The translations under genes and the position numbers were made by a program. From positions 251,309 through 303,480 of the forward strand of contig MU657166.1 in assembly GCA_026770575.1 (NCBI GenBank): a stretch of DNA of 52,172 nt, written 5' to 3'. Positions 31,684-42,869 of the stretch are shown here, in pieces; within the stretch, counting starts at the first letter, position 1; every line of letters begins with the position of its first letter. The notes beneath the pieces were generated by a model. That model was not told where the DNA came from and made no database searches. It saw only the letters and a list, made by a program, of their open reading frames with translations. The stretch comes from Pelagophyceae sp. CCMP2097. Its lineage: Eukaryota > Sar > Pelagophyceae.

Positions 31684-31793
31684 TCACACTTTTGGACCGC
31701 GACATCCCTGAGCCGCGCCGTGCCGTCGTCGCTCGCCGTCGCGACGCGCGCGCCGTCGGGCGACAACGCGCAGGAGTTGACGTAGTGGGCGTG

Positions 31794-33075
31794 TCACTTG
31801 AGCGTCGTCTGCAGCGCGCCAGTCTCGGCGTCCCAGAGCCGCGCCGTCTCGTCGTCGCTCGCCGTCACGACGCGCGTGCCGTCGGGCGAGAACGCGCAGC
31901 TCGTGACGTTGNNNNNNNNNNNNNNNNNNNNNNNNNNNNNNNNNNNNNNNNNNNNNNNNNNNNNNNNNNNNNNNNNNNNNNNNNNNNNNNNNNNNNNNNN
32001 NNNNNNNNNNNNNNNNNNNNNNNNNNNNNNNNNNNNNNNNNNNNNNNNNNNNNNNNNNNNNNNNNNNNNNNNNNNNNNNNNNNNNNNNNNNNNNNNNNNN
32101 NNNNNNNNNNNNNNNNNNNNNNNNNNNNNNNNNNNNNNNNNNNNNNNNNNNNNNNNNNNNNNNNNNNNNNNNNNNNNNNNNNNNNNNNNNNNNNNNNNNN
32201 NNNNNNNNNNNNNNNNNNNNNNNNNNNNNNNNNNNNNNNNNNNNNNNNNNNNNNNNNNNNNNNNNNNNNNNNNNNNNNNNNNNNNNNNNNNNNNNNNNNN
32301 NNNNNNNNNNNNNNNNNNNNNNNNNNAGCACGCCAGTCTCGGCGTCCCAGAGCCGCGCCGTCTCGTCGTCGCTCGCCGTCACGACGCGCGTGCCGTCGGG
32401 CGAGAACGCGCAGCTCGTGACAGGGTGGGTGTGCCCCTCGATCGTAACCAGCAGCGCGCCCGTCTCGGCGTCCCAGAATCGCGCCATCCCGTCGTAGCTC
32501 GCCGTCAAAATGCGCTTGCCGTCGGGCGAGAACGCACAGCTCGTGACAGGGTGGGTGTGCCCCTCGAGCGTAACCAGCAGCGCGCCCGTCTCGGCGTCCC
32601 AGAGCCGCACCATCTGGTCGCCGCTCGCCGTCAAGATGCGCTTGCCGTCGGGCGAGAACGCGGAGCTGGTGACGGCGTGGGTGTGCCCCTCGAGCTTCGT
32701 CAGCAGCGCGCCCGACTCGGCGTCCCAGAGCCGCGCCGTCTTGTCGTAGCTCGCCGTCACGACACGCTTGCCGTCGGGCGAGAACGCGCAGCTCGCGACG
32801 GGGCCGGTGTGTCCCTTGAGGATTGCTCGTTGCTTGAAGATCCGGTCCGTCCAGATGAGTTTGCGCAATACGGGCGCCATGGCCCGCGCAGCTCGAGCGA
32901 CTCGCTTCGTCACGTCGAGCGCGTTTGGTGAGGCCACCAGGCGCAGGATGGGCGTGAGCAGATCCGGCTGCTCGAAGACGTCGAGGGCCGGCACGGCGCG
33001 GCGCGGGGCGGCCCGTCGCACGACTCGGCGCGTCGTCACGTCCATGACCCGCGTCTTCCTCGCCAGGCACTCCAA
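31794..33075 (-). CDS. WD40-repeat protein, interrupted by an assembly gap
   Basis: After ~75 N-terminal residues ([20 protein letters not shown], an Arg-rich helical region) come near-identical WD40 units of ~41 aa: [20 protein letters not shown]. About four and a half units lie before a run of N (31912-32326), and one unit follows it. Then TGA (31796-31794) stands where GGA is expected in LKGH, and one more unit continues in frame (HAHYVNSCALSPDGARVATA) with WD changed to RD before a second TGA near 31674. The protein is therefore truncated by a nonsense change, or its last repeat is decaying. Repeat units are so alike in DNA that assembly failed across them. This is a scaffold-type protein; no partner is known. 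An alternative start is ATG 33042. Confidence 0.7.
31912..32326. other. Assembly gap (415 N)
   Basis: Unknown bases within the WD40 array. The true number of repeats is unknown, and gap length may be nominal. Confidence 0.99.
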
Positions 33076-33112
33076 AGCCCTCGTCGATTTTTTTTAACAG
33101 GGGCCGGGACTA

Positions 33113-33175
33113 CGACTGTCGTCTCGTCGACGTCCAGTTACACAAGACTGTCGTCTCGTCGACGTCCAGTCACGC
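33113..33175. repeat. 31-bp tandem repeat in a divergent intergenic region
   Basis: GACTGTCGTCTCGTCGACGT followed by CCAGTTACAC/CCAGTCACGC occurs twice between the divergent starts of the WD40 (33075) and ecdysoneless (33243) genes. Such a pair could be a regulatory site, but this is only suggested by position. Confidence 0.7.
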
Positions 33176-33242
33176 AATCCCCGATAACTGTAATCAGTCT
33201 GACCCCTAAAAAATATAGGGTGTGGGGCAGGCTCCTCGGAGG

Positions 33243-35874
33243 ATGGGCTCAAAAACCGAGATTGGACTTCCTGGTCCAGCTGCCAACAAGAGAGCCGACG
33301 CGTCGAGGCGACGCGCAGAACAGCTCTCTTCGATTTCGAACACGAAACAATTTTCTATCGCTGAAAACAGTGATCTCTCTTTGTCCAGTGTTGGCAGCCA
33401 ACGCACGCCATCGCAAGCCAATGAACATTTGTCGCCCAATATATACACTGGCCTTGCACCAAAGGCCTCGCCGATTTTCGGCGGAGCCTTGGACGGGAAA
33501 AACTGCCTCTCTCTCGAGCCCTCGCTCGGCGCCGCCATGTTCGACGGGGCTGCGGGCCCGCGGCTGGAGGACTTTGTCAGCTTGAATCCAGAGGACCTTG
33601 CGACTTTTAGCTCGGAACGGGAGTTGGCGGAAGAGGATGAGCTCGTCTTCCAAATTTTCGACGATTTGAACAGACCCCTGGAGACGCTCCGCGACTCCGT
33701 TGCCGCAAAGGCCGAGGCCCTCGCCGGCGAACACGCGTGGCACGACCTCGAAGCCTTTCGAAAATTAAAATGCGTCGTCGCGACGGACGAGACGTGAGCA
33801 GCCGAGGCTTCCCCGCTGCCACCTCGCAACGCGCGCGCCCGTCGCGGGACTCTGCGCGTAGGCCGGCGCACGTGCGCGGGAGCGTGGGTCTCGGTTTGTC
33901 GGACAACCTCGACGACGAGTGGCTAGCCGTGGCGGTGCTATTCGAGTAAGGTGCCCGCGTCCCCCGTCCTTTGGACGGCGCGCACCGAGGGCGGCATCAG
34001 AGGGCATCTTTTGGCGGCACCCTTTGGCGACGACGGATCGTGGCCGGCGTACGCTCTAATACATACCGGCGTCTATAGGATGACGCGCGCGGACGGCGCG
34101 GTGGCTGTGAGTTGCGTCGACGGCGACGGCGAGTTCTTGCTCGTCGACGCCGCAGACGCGCTCCCAGATTGGCTCGAGCCCGACACGGCGGGCAAGAGGG
34201 CCTGGCTCCGGCGCGGCGCAGTCGCAGTCGTACTCGACGGGTGAGGGAGATAAAGTCCCCTCTCGGCAGCCCGATACGCATAAGTCCCCGTTCGAGCTTT
34301 CGACGCAGGCCGCCGCGCGCGCTGCCGTGCGATAGAGCGCTGGCGCTGCTCCGCGGCGGCGGCGCGGCGAAGAACGAGGCGGCGCAGCTCGCGACTTCAG
34401 CGCTCGTGCACCGCTGCGGCCTCGACGCCCGCGGCGGCCTCTCGTTCGCGCCCGCGGCGGCGCTGGCAATGCGCGCGAGAGTCGTACTGCCGCGGAAAGC
34501 GCTCGAGTGCTTCCTCGCAGAGCCGCGCCTGGTCACTGTCGCGTGAGATTCTCGCGTCGGCCACTCGCGGGTGGCCCCCTCTCGAGTCCCTGTTGGTCAG
34601 CGGCTCGCCTTTGCGCGCAGGTGTGACGCGCTGTGCGCGCACGCGGGCGCCGCCGCGAGGGACGCGTCGCTCGACTCGCGCGGCGACGCGCGCGCCAAAA
34701 GGCTGGCGCTGGACCGGCAGGCAGCAGCGGCAATGACGAACTTTGGCCAGCACAAGCAATCGGCGGAGCGCGCAATTCAGCCCGCGTCCTTTGCTGGGAC
34801 ACCTGTGGAAAGGGACGTTTTTGCCTTTAGGTCGAGGCTACGGTGCGCTTCGCGCGGTGCTCGTACGCGGCCCTGCGGCACGCGCGCTTCGCGCCGCCGC
34901 GGTGCTTCCGCGCCTGGGTCGAGGGTATTGAATTGAACTCGAAGCGAGGCGTGCAACTTTCCCTCGGAATCAAGCTCGCAGTCGGACTCGAAATCGCCCT
35001 CGCACGCGTCGCTGCCGTGCCGCGACCGCCGCCCGAAAACGGCGACGCTTTGATGAAGCGGCACGCGGCCGTTTCGGCCGCCCTCGCCGCGGGTCTCGCG
35101 CGCGGCGTTTCCGCGGCGGCGAGCGACGCCGCTGCACCCGCGGGAGACGACGACGACGACGCGTGGCTGCGCGTCGACGGCGCGTCTTTGGACGACGAGA
35201 TCCGCTCTCGAGGGGGCGACGCGTCGTTTGCCTCTGACGGCGCGCTGGACCCGGTCGTTTCCGGGTTTGACCAGTTTATGAAAGCAAAAGACCGAAAGAG
35301 GGCCGACGGCGCGGACCGGCGACGCGAGAACGACCAGCGCTCGGACTCTGACGCCGACTCAGACGACGCTGACGACTCTGACGCCGACTCAGACGACGCC
35401 GACGACTCTGACGCCGACTCGGACGATGAAAGCCAAGGCGACGAGGACGACCAAGGCGAGGAGGAGGATGAAGAGATCGACTCGGACGACGGTTCTAGCG
35501 GCGAGCCCGCGCGTCGTGCGCCGCAAACGTCGGGCCCGGTGCGCCTCGATTTTGCGGCGTTGGTGGCCATACTGCGCGGCGACGCGGCGGACGACGACGA
35601 CGACGTTGCGGCCATGGACGCCGAGTTGGCGGCGTCGACCATGGCCGAAACGTTCGAGCGCGCGCCAGAGGCCGAATCCGAGGCCGAATTCGCCGAATCC
35701 GAAACGGCCGCCGCGCGCGGGGCGGCGCCGCTCGCGCCGCTGGACGTCGACTTCAATCTGGTAAAGTCCCTCCTAGACTCCGTCGAAGCCCAGCACGGCG
35801 ACCCCGGCGCCGCAGCCATCTTGCTCGACCAGCTCCGAATCGAACTCCCGCCGCCGGCGCCGCGCCCGACTTAA
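33243..35874 (+). CDS. ECD: Ecdysoneless/SGT1 (ECD) family protein
   Basis: Conserved eukaryotic protein linked to splicing (PRPF8 biogenesis), R2TP and transcription. Exons: 33243-33793, 33862-33945, 34079-34240, 34309-34542, 34621-34720 and 34831-35874, phases 2, 2, 2, 2, 0, giving about 724 aa. Landmarks: DELVFQIFDDLNRPLETLR; AHVRGSVGLGLSDNLDDEWL; DGDGEFLLVDAADALPDWLE; RARVVLPRKALECFLAEPRL; VRFARCSYAALRHARFAPP; GIKLAVGLEIALA; an acidic Asp/Ser-rich region; and the C-terminal DVDFNLVKSLLDSVEAQHGD. The N-terminal ~110 residues are extra, and a later ATG at 33538 may be the true start. Intron 5 is read as GC-AG (CAG|GCAGCA, 110 nt), which preserves family spacing. A 26-nt GT-AG intron (34805-34830) also keeps the frame but leaves a 28-residue insertion. 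Confidence 0.88.
35345..35428 (+). repeat. 30-bp in-frame minisatellite in ecdysoneless
   Basis: Nearly three copies of GACGCCGACTCAGACGACGC ending GACGACTCT, coding the acidic unit DADSDDADDS. It lies in the acidic linker of ECD, where length variation is tolerated. Confidence 0.8.
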
Positions 35875-36455
35875 AGAAAGTGGGACCCGGATCCGCAGAG
35901 GCCGGACGAAGAAGAGCAAGGCGAGTAGAGGGTCGAGACGTTGCCTCGAGGAAGAAGGCTCTTCGAGCAAACGCCGGGGCCCTCTGTTGTCGCGAGTGAC
36001 ATAGACTTCCCGAGCGCGCCGGACGCAGACCAGGGGCTGGTGGACAGAGCACGCGGGCGCAGCGAGCCCCCCCGAGGGTCCTTCAGGGAGCTCCGGAGAG
36101 ACCTTTGGGAGACCGAGGGAAGACCCACCTGGCAAACGACGTCGTTCGATTTCGACCCTTTCGCCCGGCACACGAGCGTCCCAGAAGCACAAAGTCCTCG
36201 GCGAGCACAGAGCAGGCCCCTGGCCTCTGGCGCACCCCCCGAGCCGGATCGGGTCTCCTTTGTCGGGTCGGGGCGTGTCCAATGGGTCGGGTCTGAATAA
36301 TATCGTCGCGCTTGGCGGGGCGCGTCGTTTTCGCTCGAGTGGGATCGGGGTGGGCTGCCGCGTTCGAAAGGCGCCGCCACGCCGGAAGGGAGGCTACGTC
36401 GCGCGCGCGCTCTCGGCCACTTCCAGGAGCGCGAAGAGTCGGTGAGCCGCGTCGC
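35875..36455. other. Convergent intergenic interval
   Basis: 580 bp between the ECD stop (+) and the stop of the Cys/His-rich gene (-). Minus frames here (for example 36282-35773) lack domain features. No gene supported. Confidence 0.45.
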
Positions 36456-37957
36456 CTAGCGGGGTATTATTTTCCAAGTGGAGATAGGGCCAAGGACGCC
36501 GGTTTGGGGACTGGCGGCGCCGGCTTTGGGACCACAAGTCGGCGGTGGCTCAAGCGTCGCGGGCCGTGGCCTCTTGGGCGCCGAGTCGGGCGTATCGGAA
36601 CGCGACTCTGAAGCGAGCGGCCGCGTCGCTGCCGCGTTGGGCGCGTCGTCGGGCTGGGCCGTGCCACCGCGTCGGTCCACCGCCGCCTCGGACCGTGCGG
36701 CGGCGCGCGGCGACGTGCGCGTTTGCGCGCGGTCCGCGGCCACTGGCTTGACGCCGGCCAATGGCTTGACGCCAGCCTTTGCGCGTGAGGATATTTTCGG
36801 CGGCAAGGGCTTTCGTCGTTTCGCTTCCGGCTCGTCGTCGTCGCCGTCGCGCGGTTCGGGCGCCTTGGCGGGAACGCGCGCGCTGCGCCGCGCCGGCGGC
36901 GACTGCGGCTAGAGGGTCGGTGAAAAATTCATGTCATGTGACACATTCCAGAAGATTTGCCCCGCGCGGCAAAATGGACGCCGCCACGCGCCGAGGCGTC
37001 CTTCTTGGCCCGCTTCTCCCTCTTCTGCGGCGGCGAAGGTGGAGAAGGCACCTGGAACGTCGTAAAGCGTGGGGGCGCGGCGGACAACGCGCGTCTGTGG
37101 ACGCTGCCCGTTGCCGCCAATTGCGGCGGTGCAGTGGCGTCGCGCGGCCGCGCCATCTTGCCCGAGACGCCGAGGTACTCGACCTATTTTTAAAAAAGCG
37201 TGCGGCGGGGAAGACAAGGCAGCGGGGACGAGGGCCCAACGTATACCTTTCTCCTCAAAGAGTCGATCGTGTGCGCGTCGCCCGATTTCAGCCCGCGGTT
37301 CAACCGCTGCAGCAGCTGCTCCAGGTCGCGGTGCGACGCCGGCTGACTCTCGCAGATGACGTCCGTTTCCTAAACGTCGAGTCTTGGACCCGCAGACTTG
37401 CCATACAAGCAAAGGCCCCCCACGCACTTCGTCGCTCCACTTCCTTGTGCGGTCGGGCACTCTTCCCGGCGCGCAGCGCGTGCAGCCGTCGTCGTGCGTA
37501 AACTCGTGGTCCCGCGTGAATTTGTCTATTGCGAGGAGCGTGAAAGATCCTCTCGCGCAATCGTCGGGTGAGAATCGTCCGGCCCGAATCGATCCGCGCG
37601 GGCCTCTTAGCGCACCGCGCTTGCTGAACGTCTTGCAGTGTCGGCAGAAGAACCTGTTCCGAGGCGGAGGCTCGGTCGAGAGTGGGTGGGGGCGGATCTT
37701 CGTCGTTGCGGCGCCCAGCGCCCGGCGCCCAGCAAGCGCGGCGGCGTCAATTTCGAGCTCCGCCCCCCCCTTGAGACGCACTTGCGGCGGTGGCGCAGGT
37801 CGCAGTCCGGGCAGTCGGCGTGAGCTCGGTGGTCCGGCAGCCTCGTCCGCCGCAGGACTGAACCGCACTGCCGACACGCATAGCTCCCACCTTCGCCCAC
37901 CGCCCGCTGCGGCTGCGGATTCGCCTTGTCTCTCGCGACATTGGAGGACCGCGGCAT
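36456..37957 (-). CDS. Cys/His-rich nuclear-type protein, family not recognised
   Basis: Six exons: 37957-37782, 37653-37616, 37525-37428, 37369-37247, 37183-36992 and 36908-36456, giving about 359 aa. The N-terminal part is a possible multi-zinc module: YACRQCGSVLRRTRLPDH, CPDCDLRH, then across two introns FFCRHCKTFSKRDKFTRDHE and FTHDDGCTRCAPG. A helical stretch follows (SHRDLEQLLQRLNRGLK ... TIDSLRRKVEYLGVSGKMA). The rest is basic, Pro/Ala-rich and NLS-like (QKREKRAKK; EAKRRKPLPPKISSRAK) with a GVKPLA/GVKPVA duplication. The 38-nt second exon restores the Cys spacing. The last intron is best read with a GCGCGT donor (GC-AG, phase 0); GTCCAT twelve bases on is the alternative. It is divergent from the gene at 38106, with 148 bp between starts. 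DNA or RNA binding is inference. Confidence 0.6.
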
Positions 37958-38105
37958 TGGACCCACCGCCAAGACACCCGCCCCGAGCCGCGCCAAGAAT
38001 TTCGCCGAATACTGCGCGGCTCGGGCATTTTGGGTTTTCACAAAAGGGATTTCCCGCGGCAAGGGGCATTTTGGGGTACCGCGCACCTTGCGCACTGTGG
38101 GAGCT
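37958..38105. promoter_or_regulatory. Short divergent intergenic region
   Basis: 148 bp between opposite starts of the Cys/His-rich gene and the 211-aa conserved-type protein. It contains the near-palindrome GGGATTTCCC and a GGGGCATTTTGGGG word. Function is assigned by layout only. Confidence 0.35.
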
Positions 38106-38847
38106 ATGGCCGACTACGCTTCAGTGAAGCGCGCGGCGTTCAAGGGCAAGGGCGGTCTCTTCAAGAAGCCCAAGCGCGAGAAGCGCGCGAAAAAGGCGCC
38201 GCAGGCAGAGGCCGCAAACGACGACGAAGAGGACGAGGAAGCCGAGGACTTCAAAGTCTGCGTCGGCGCCGGCCGCATCTCCACCAGCGGCACGGCCGTC
38301 ATGGGCTACGACGGGTCGAAGTTCATGAGCGAGCTCCACGTCGGCGACGCTGTCATCATATCGCACCCAAACACGTTGATAGACGAGACGCGCATCGTCA
38401 AGATGGTGCGCCCCTTTGGCCGGGTGTATCGCGCCCCGCTCTGGATGCGGCCTCGTAGGTCCTGAGCGACATTTCCATCTCCATCTCCTCTCCGTTTTCG
38501 ACTGATTTGATTTCCACAACCGCGTTCCGCTTCATCTCCGCGCCGAGGATAATAGAAACTGCAGCCATGAAGGACAAAAAAATGCGTGAGGCCTACGTCT
38601 CCCGCGAGGACACCGCCGTCGGCGACTACGCCGGCGGCGGCGGCACGCAGCTGGTCTACAGGCAGAAGAAGGGAGGCGCGTGCTTTTTGCGCGGGCCCCA
38701 CGATATCGCCTTTGAGGCTCCGACTCAGGCATGGTCGGCGGTTCCAACGCGTACCACATCGTCAAGGTGGATTTGGGCCACGAGGTCTCTCGCACAGAAA
38801 TGATGAACATGCGGAGCAAATACAAATCGGATCGCCACTGTGCCTAA
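38106..38847 (+). CDS. Short conserved-type protein, unknown function
   Basis: Three exons, 38106-38405, 38459-38675 and 38729-38847 (phases 0 and 1), give 211 aa. The basic N-terminus (KRAAFKGKGGLFKKPKREKR) and an acidic patch precede an ordered core: GAGRISTSGTAVMGYDGSKF, ELHVGDAVIISHPNTLID, ETRIVKMVLSDISISISSPF, STDLISTTAFRFISAP. The C-terminus is GGMVGGSNAYHIVKVDLGHE and ends KYKSDRHCA. The core looks like a small beta-barrel. Intron 2 works only as GC-AG: donor GCGCGT in phase 1, acceptor CTCAG. A GT donor four bases later would break the frame, which makes this one of the clearest GC-AG cases in the window. Similar proteins seem to occur in other protists, but the family was not identified. 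Confidence 0.68.
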
Positions 38848-39024
38848 CCGCCGAACCACGGCGCCTAACCGATTCCTGTACTATGCGAGCCGGGCGACCC
38901 AAAGACTCTGCGCAAACTCGCTGGCCAGCCCGTCCCGGAGAGGACGTTCGACCCGAGGACGTTCGACCCAGGCCGAGTTGATCAATGACAACAACAACAT
39001 TAAACAGAGGCGGGGGGCGCATCG

Positions 39025-42000
39025 TCAGATGCGGCGCCGAGCGTTGCCGGCGTCCGTGGCGGCCTTTTGCATCCGCGGCAGCGGCGCCGTTTTGGACAGG
39101 CGCGTCGCTTGTCGCGTGAGCGGCGCTCCACCGAGCGGCGGGAGGCGCGCGACGTGGTCCTCGCGCGGCGGCGAGATCTTGGCGCGCCGCGCGCGCCGCG
39201 CCGGACCCAAGGCGAGGCTGCGCAGCGGCGAATGCGCCTTGACCATGTCGAGCGGCGAAGCGAGGTGGAGCGAGAGCGCCGAGGCGGCGACTTGGAGCGA
39301 GAGCGCGTCTTCGCTGGCGTGCGGCGCGAACCTCTCGTCGACGATTTGGAGCATGGCCGGGCGGAACGCGTTGCCTCGGAGCATGAGGCGGAGCGCGGGC
39401 GTCGAGGGCAGATGTTGCACGCAGTTGTCGTCGCAAAAATTATCCGTGAGATCCAACTCCAACCCCGCTTCGCCGCCGAGACGCAGCGCCCGGTGATGCA
39501 CCGCGGCAACGAGCGCCACGGCGCCGGCGTTTTGCACGCGGTTCTTGAAGAGCGAGAGCTTGACGAGCGTGCCGTTGCCCCGCAGACCCTTGGCCAGCGC
39601 CTCCGCGCCGACGTCGCCGATGCGGTTCTCGCCCAGATGCAGCGCTTGGATCGTGGACGTCTCCAGAGCACGGCCGAGCGCAACCGCGCCGAAATCGTCG
39701 ATGGCTGCTTTCGTGAAAGCGACTCTCAATAACTGTGAAAATTGTACAAAGAGGTAGTCCCCGAGGCACATCGCGGCCGCCGAAGCGAGCTTGTGCGGCG
39801 CGATCTGCCTCGCGGTTTGGGGCCAGACGTTGATGTTTTGGTCGAGAAGGAGCGTCGTGAGAGAGAGGCCTCTTGAGGCCAAGGCAGCAAAGAGTTCTGC
39901 GGCGGTCTCGGACCCGATCGACGAGTCCAAGATGGCCAACTCGCTCAAGCCGGAACAGGCGCCGATCGCCCTGGCGAAACTTTGAGCGTGGCCGTTTGCG
40001 TGGTCCGCGAGGTCCGCGCCGTGAATGGTGAAAACGCGGAGCGCGCAGCTCCAGTGGCCCAAAACGAGCGCGAACAGCGGCATCGCGAACGCGTCGAGTA
40101 CCCGGCCGTCGGCGACGAGAGCGGTGCGGCTGCAGCAGGCCTTGAACGTTGACGAGTTTGGCATGCCGGGCGCGCAGACCTCGCCCTCGCGCCGCGACGC
40201 TTCTAAAGCGCGAAAGAGGGCCCATTTGCCGGGAAGGGAGAGCGCCTCGGCGGGCATTGCGGCTTGGAGGCGCATGCGTTGGAGGAGGCCGCGCCTCAAA
40301 GCGACGCTCCGCCTCACCGCCCTCGCCAACCCGCGCGCCGCCTTGCGCTCGGCGCGCATCCGCGGCAGCGGGAGCCGAGCGCGGCGGCCGCGGTAGAAAC
40401 GCTGCACCTCCAAAGCGGCGGCGGCTCGAACCTGGCTCTTGAAGCGCACGGCTCTCTGCGCCGCGCGCGCGTGCGGAATACGCGCATCAAAGTGCTCCGC
40501 CGCGATCCGCACCTCGCGCCGCCGCTTGCAGAGCCTTTTCAAAGCGCGAGCAAGCCGCGTCGCGGCGTGCCGCCTTTTCCTCACGTCGCGGGCGGACCTC
40601 TTCCCGAAAGCACGTCTGCCGGAAATGGCCCAAAGCGCAAACTTTTGCAGCGTCTCCGCGGCTCCGCGCAGCACGTCCTCCGCGATGACGTGCGACGCGA
40701 CCGACTCGGCTGAATCAGCAGAGGCGACGCTGTCTTGGGACCTCGCCGACGAGGGCGGATCGACGTACCGCATCAACGCCACTCGCCGCCGCGCGACCAA
40801 GCCGCGCTGCAAGCGGGCCAAATCGGAAGCGGCGGTATCTTGCGAGCGCAGGATGGGGAGAGCTTGTTTTGCGCGATGATTTAAAGGTGTGCGTTGATCC
40901 ATGGCCAAGCACTTGAGTTGGTCCCTCGCCACAACGTCCCAGACTCGGGCCTTGGCCCACAACTGATAAAGGGTGCCGAGCCTGCGCAGATGCCTCGAAG
41001 TCCTCACCGCCTCGAAGCGTCTGTTGGCAAGGCGGCGTCTCGTCCATTTCCCGATGATCAACGCGGCGGCGTCTTCGAACGTAAGTAACGGACGCCACTT
41101 CGATTTCGCAAAGTAGGCGAGATCGGACCGCGCCTGCCTCGCGCCGTAGCGGTCTCGCATAAGGCGCTCCTCGGCCTGTTTGACGACGAGTTTTCGAACT
41201 TTGGCGAAGAACGGACCACGCCAGACCCTCGCCCTCCACGCTTGCCGCACCATCCCCGCGCACTTGTCCTCCTGCAGGAACTGGTTTTGAATGCGCTTGT
41301 TGTACTGCACCACGACGCGCCGAGCGCGGGCGTCCCACTCGTTGACCTTAAAAGCGCTCTGCGCGCATTGCCGCGCGCGTGGGTCGCGCAGCAATGCGTA
41401 CAACCGCCGCGCGTTCAAGAGCATGCCCACGTCGTCAGAGTCCTTGTTGGCCAACGCGGTTTGTCCCGACGTTGCGGCAACGTCACCCGGGTCGTGCATC
41501 GAGTGGTGCATTGCAGCCAAAAAGAGGTCGACCGCCAAAGTAGGCTCGTGCCCGGCCTCGGCTTCGAGGGCGAGAGCGTACCACGTCTCGCGTTTGGTGA
41601 GCCAGACTTTGGCTCCCGAAGGGCCGTGCTTGAACCGCGCGGCGTCGGGTCTTTTCTGGAGACGCCTCCAATTATAAATTTGCAAAAACGCAAATCGCGA
41701 CCGCGACCGCCAGCCCTCTTCGCCGCCCCCGAGCAAGTGGCGCTCCTCGCAGACGCGCGCGTAAAGCAGAGTGGCAACGTCTCGGCGGGTGTTCCCCTTT
41801 TGCATCGACGTATCAGACGGCATCGCCGCGTAAGAGTCTCCGAGGACGGCCTCTAAAAGCTCAGTCGCCGCTTTCAAGGGCGCCGTTTTGTCTTTGCACG
41901 CGGGCATGCCTTGCAAGTGGAAGAGGCAGTGCGCGCACCTAATTTCGGCCTTGTCGCACGGGCAGTCCCCGATAATCCGGCCCGTGTCCCCTGCAAACTT

Positions 42001-42869
42001 GCCCCTGCAAACTTGCCCCTCAGACGGACGCAGTCACAAGCGCACCTGTACGCCGCGTCTTCAAAGGCTTTTGTGCCGCGCGGGAAATATTCCAGGACCA
42101 TGTTTAAGAAGTACAGCGCGCCAGCGTACGCCCCAAACCGCTCGTACACTTCCGCCAGTTCCACGAACAACGACGGCATCTGCGCCACCACCAAAAGAGA
42201 AACGTCGGTCCGATCTAAGCACCTTCGGTAAGCGGCCAGCGACGCCTCGAGCTTGGCCTCGACGCTGGGCCCGTCTTCAGCGGCGGACTTGAACATTTCG
42301 ACGTCGCACCTCGCCAGCCTGCGCCACAACGCCGCGCTCAGCAGCTCCTCCTTGACGCCGAGGCCGACCACTTGGCCGAGGTGCTCTCGCGCGACTTCGA
42401 ATTCTCCCGCGTCAAACCGCATCCATCCTAAACGCCGGTGCGCTCTGGAGAGCCTTTGCAAGACGTTTCCAACGGCGTCGACCTTGCCCTCGCGCATCGC
42501 ATTGAGCAAAGCGATCTCGCCGTGCCATCTTTGCGCCATCACGCGCAGAATAGCCCAGCGCCAGCACCTGTTGTACAGTAAGCCGCGTTTGGCCTCTGCC
42601 GCCTTGCCGTAGAGGTCAATCTTCTTCTCGCGGAGAAGCAGCGTCGGCGACCAGCCTTTGGAAAGGCGCTTCTGCTCGGCTTGGTCGAGGTCATGCGAGA
42701 GCTTCTTCAGACCGGTATTCGTGAGCGACGGCCGCCGCTCGTTGGACGCGCCTTTGACGTACGCCGCTCTTCGGCGCACCATCGCCGACGACCGTCGCAC
42801 GCTGCGCGGCCTGTTCACACAAAGTCGGGTGACGAGGGATGAGCAGTAGGCGAGGCCTACAGAGGTCAC
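39025..42869 (-). CDS. Large TPR / basic-linker / leucine-rich-repeat protein
   Basis: Two exons, 42869-42046 and 42004-39025, joined in phase 2 through a 41-bp GTGCGC...TTGCAG intron, give 1267 aa. The N-terminal ~270 aa are TPR-like helices (LQRLSRAHRRLGWMRFDAGE; LFVELAEVYERFGAYAGALY). A Cys/His cluster (DCPCDKAEIRCAHCLFHLQG ... CKDK) spans the region just after the junction. A long Arg/Lys-rich helical middle follows, with IQ-like pieces (AAALEVQRFYRGRRAR). The C-terminal third contains ribonuclease-inhibitor-type LRRs (FGAVALGRALETSTIQALHL, GENRIGDVGAEALAKGLRGN, LSLFKNRVQNAGAVALV). The basic tail is unstructured. This suggests a scaffold, perhaps calmodulin-binding and cytoskeletal or ciliary. 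An alternative start is ATG 42782. Confidence 0.72.
41992..42019. repeat. 14-bp tandem duplication straddling a 3' splice site
   Basis: TGCAAACTTGCCCC occurs twice head to tail. On the coding (minus) strand it reads GGGGCAAGTTTGCA twice, so the acceptor TTTGCAG is duplicated. Only use of the first acceptor keeps the frame. Confidence 0.85.

Noticed and set aside
31692..32931. Plus-strand long frames across the WD40 locus
   Set aside because: They run through the N gap and are antisense to clear GH...WD repeats.
38671..38731. Frameshift near the end of the 211-aa gene
   Set aside because: A GC-AG intron (38676-38728) with donor GCGCGT closes the frame; the same donor occurs in PreP and the Cys/His gene.
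41874..42050. Frameshift caused by the 14-bp duplication in the TPR/LRR gene
   Set aside because: A consensus GTGCGC donor at 42045 and the first TTTGCAG acceptor remove 41 nt and join both frames exactly, so no lesion is needed.
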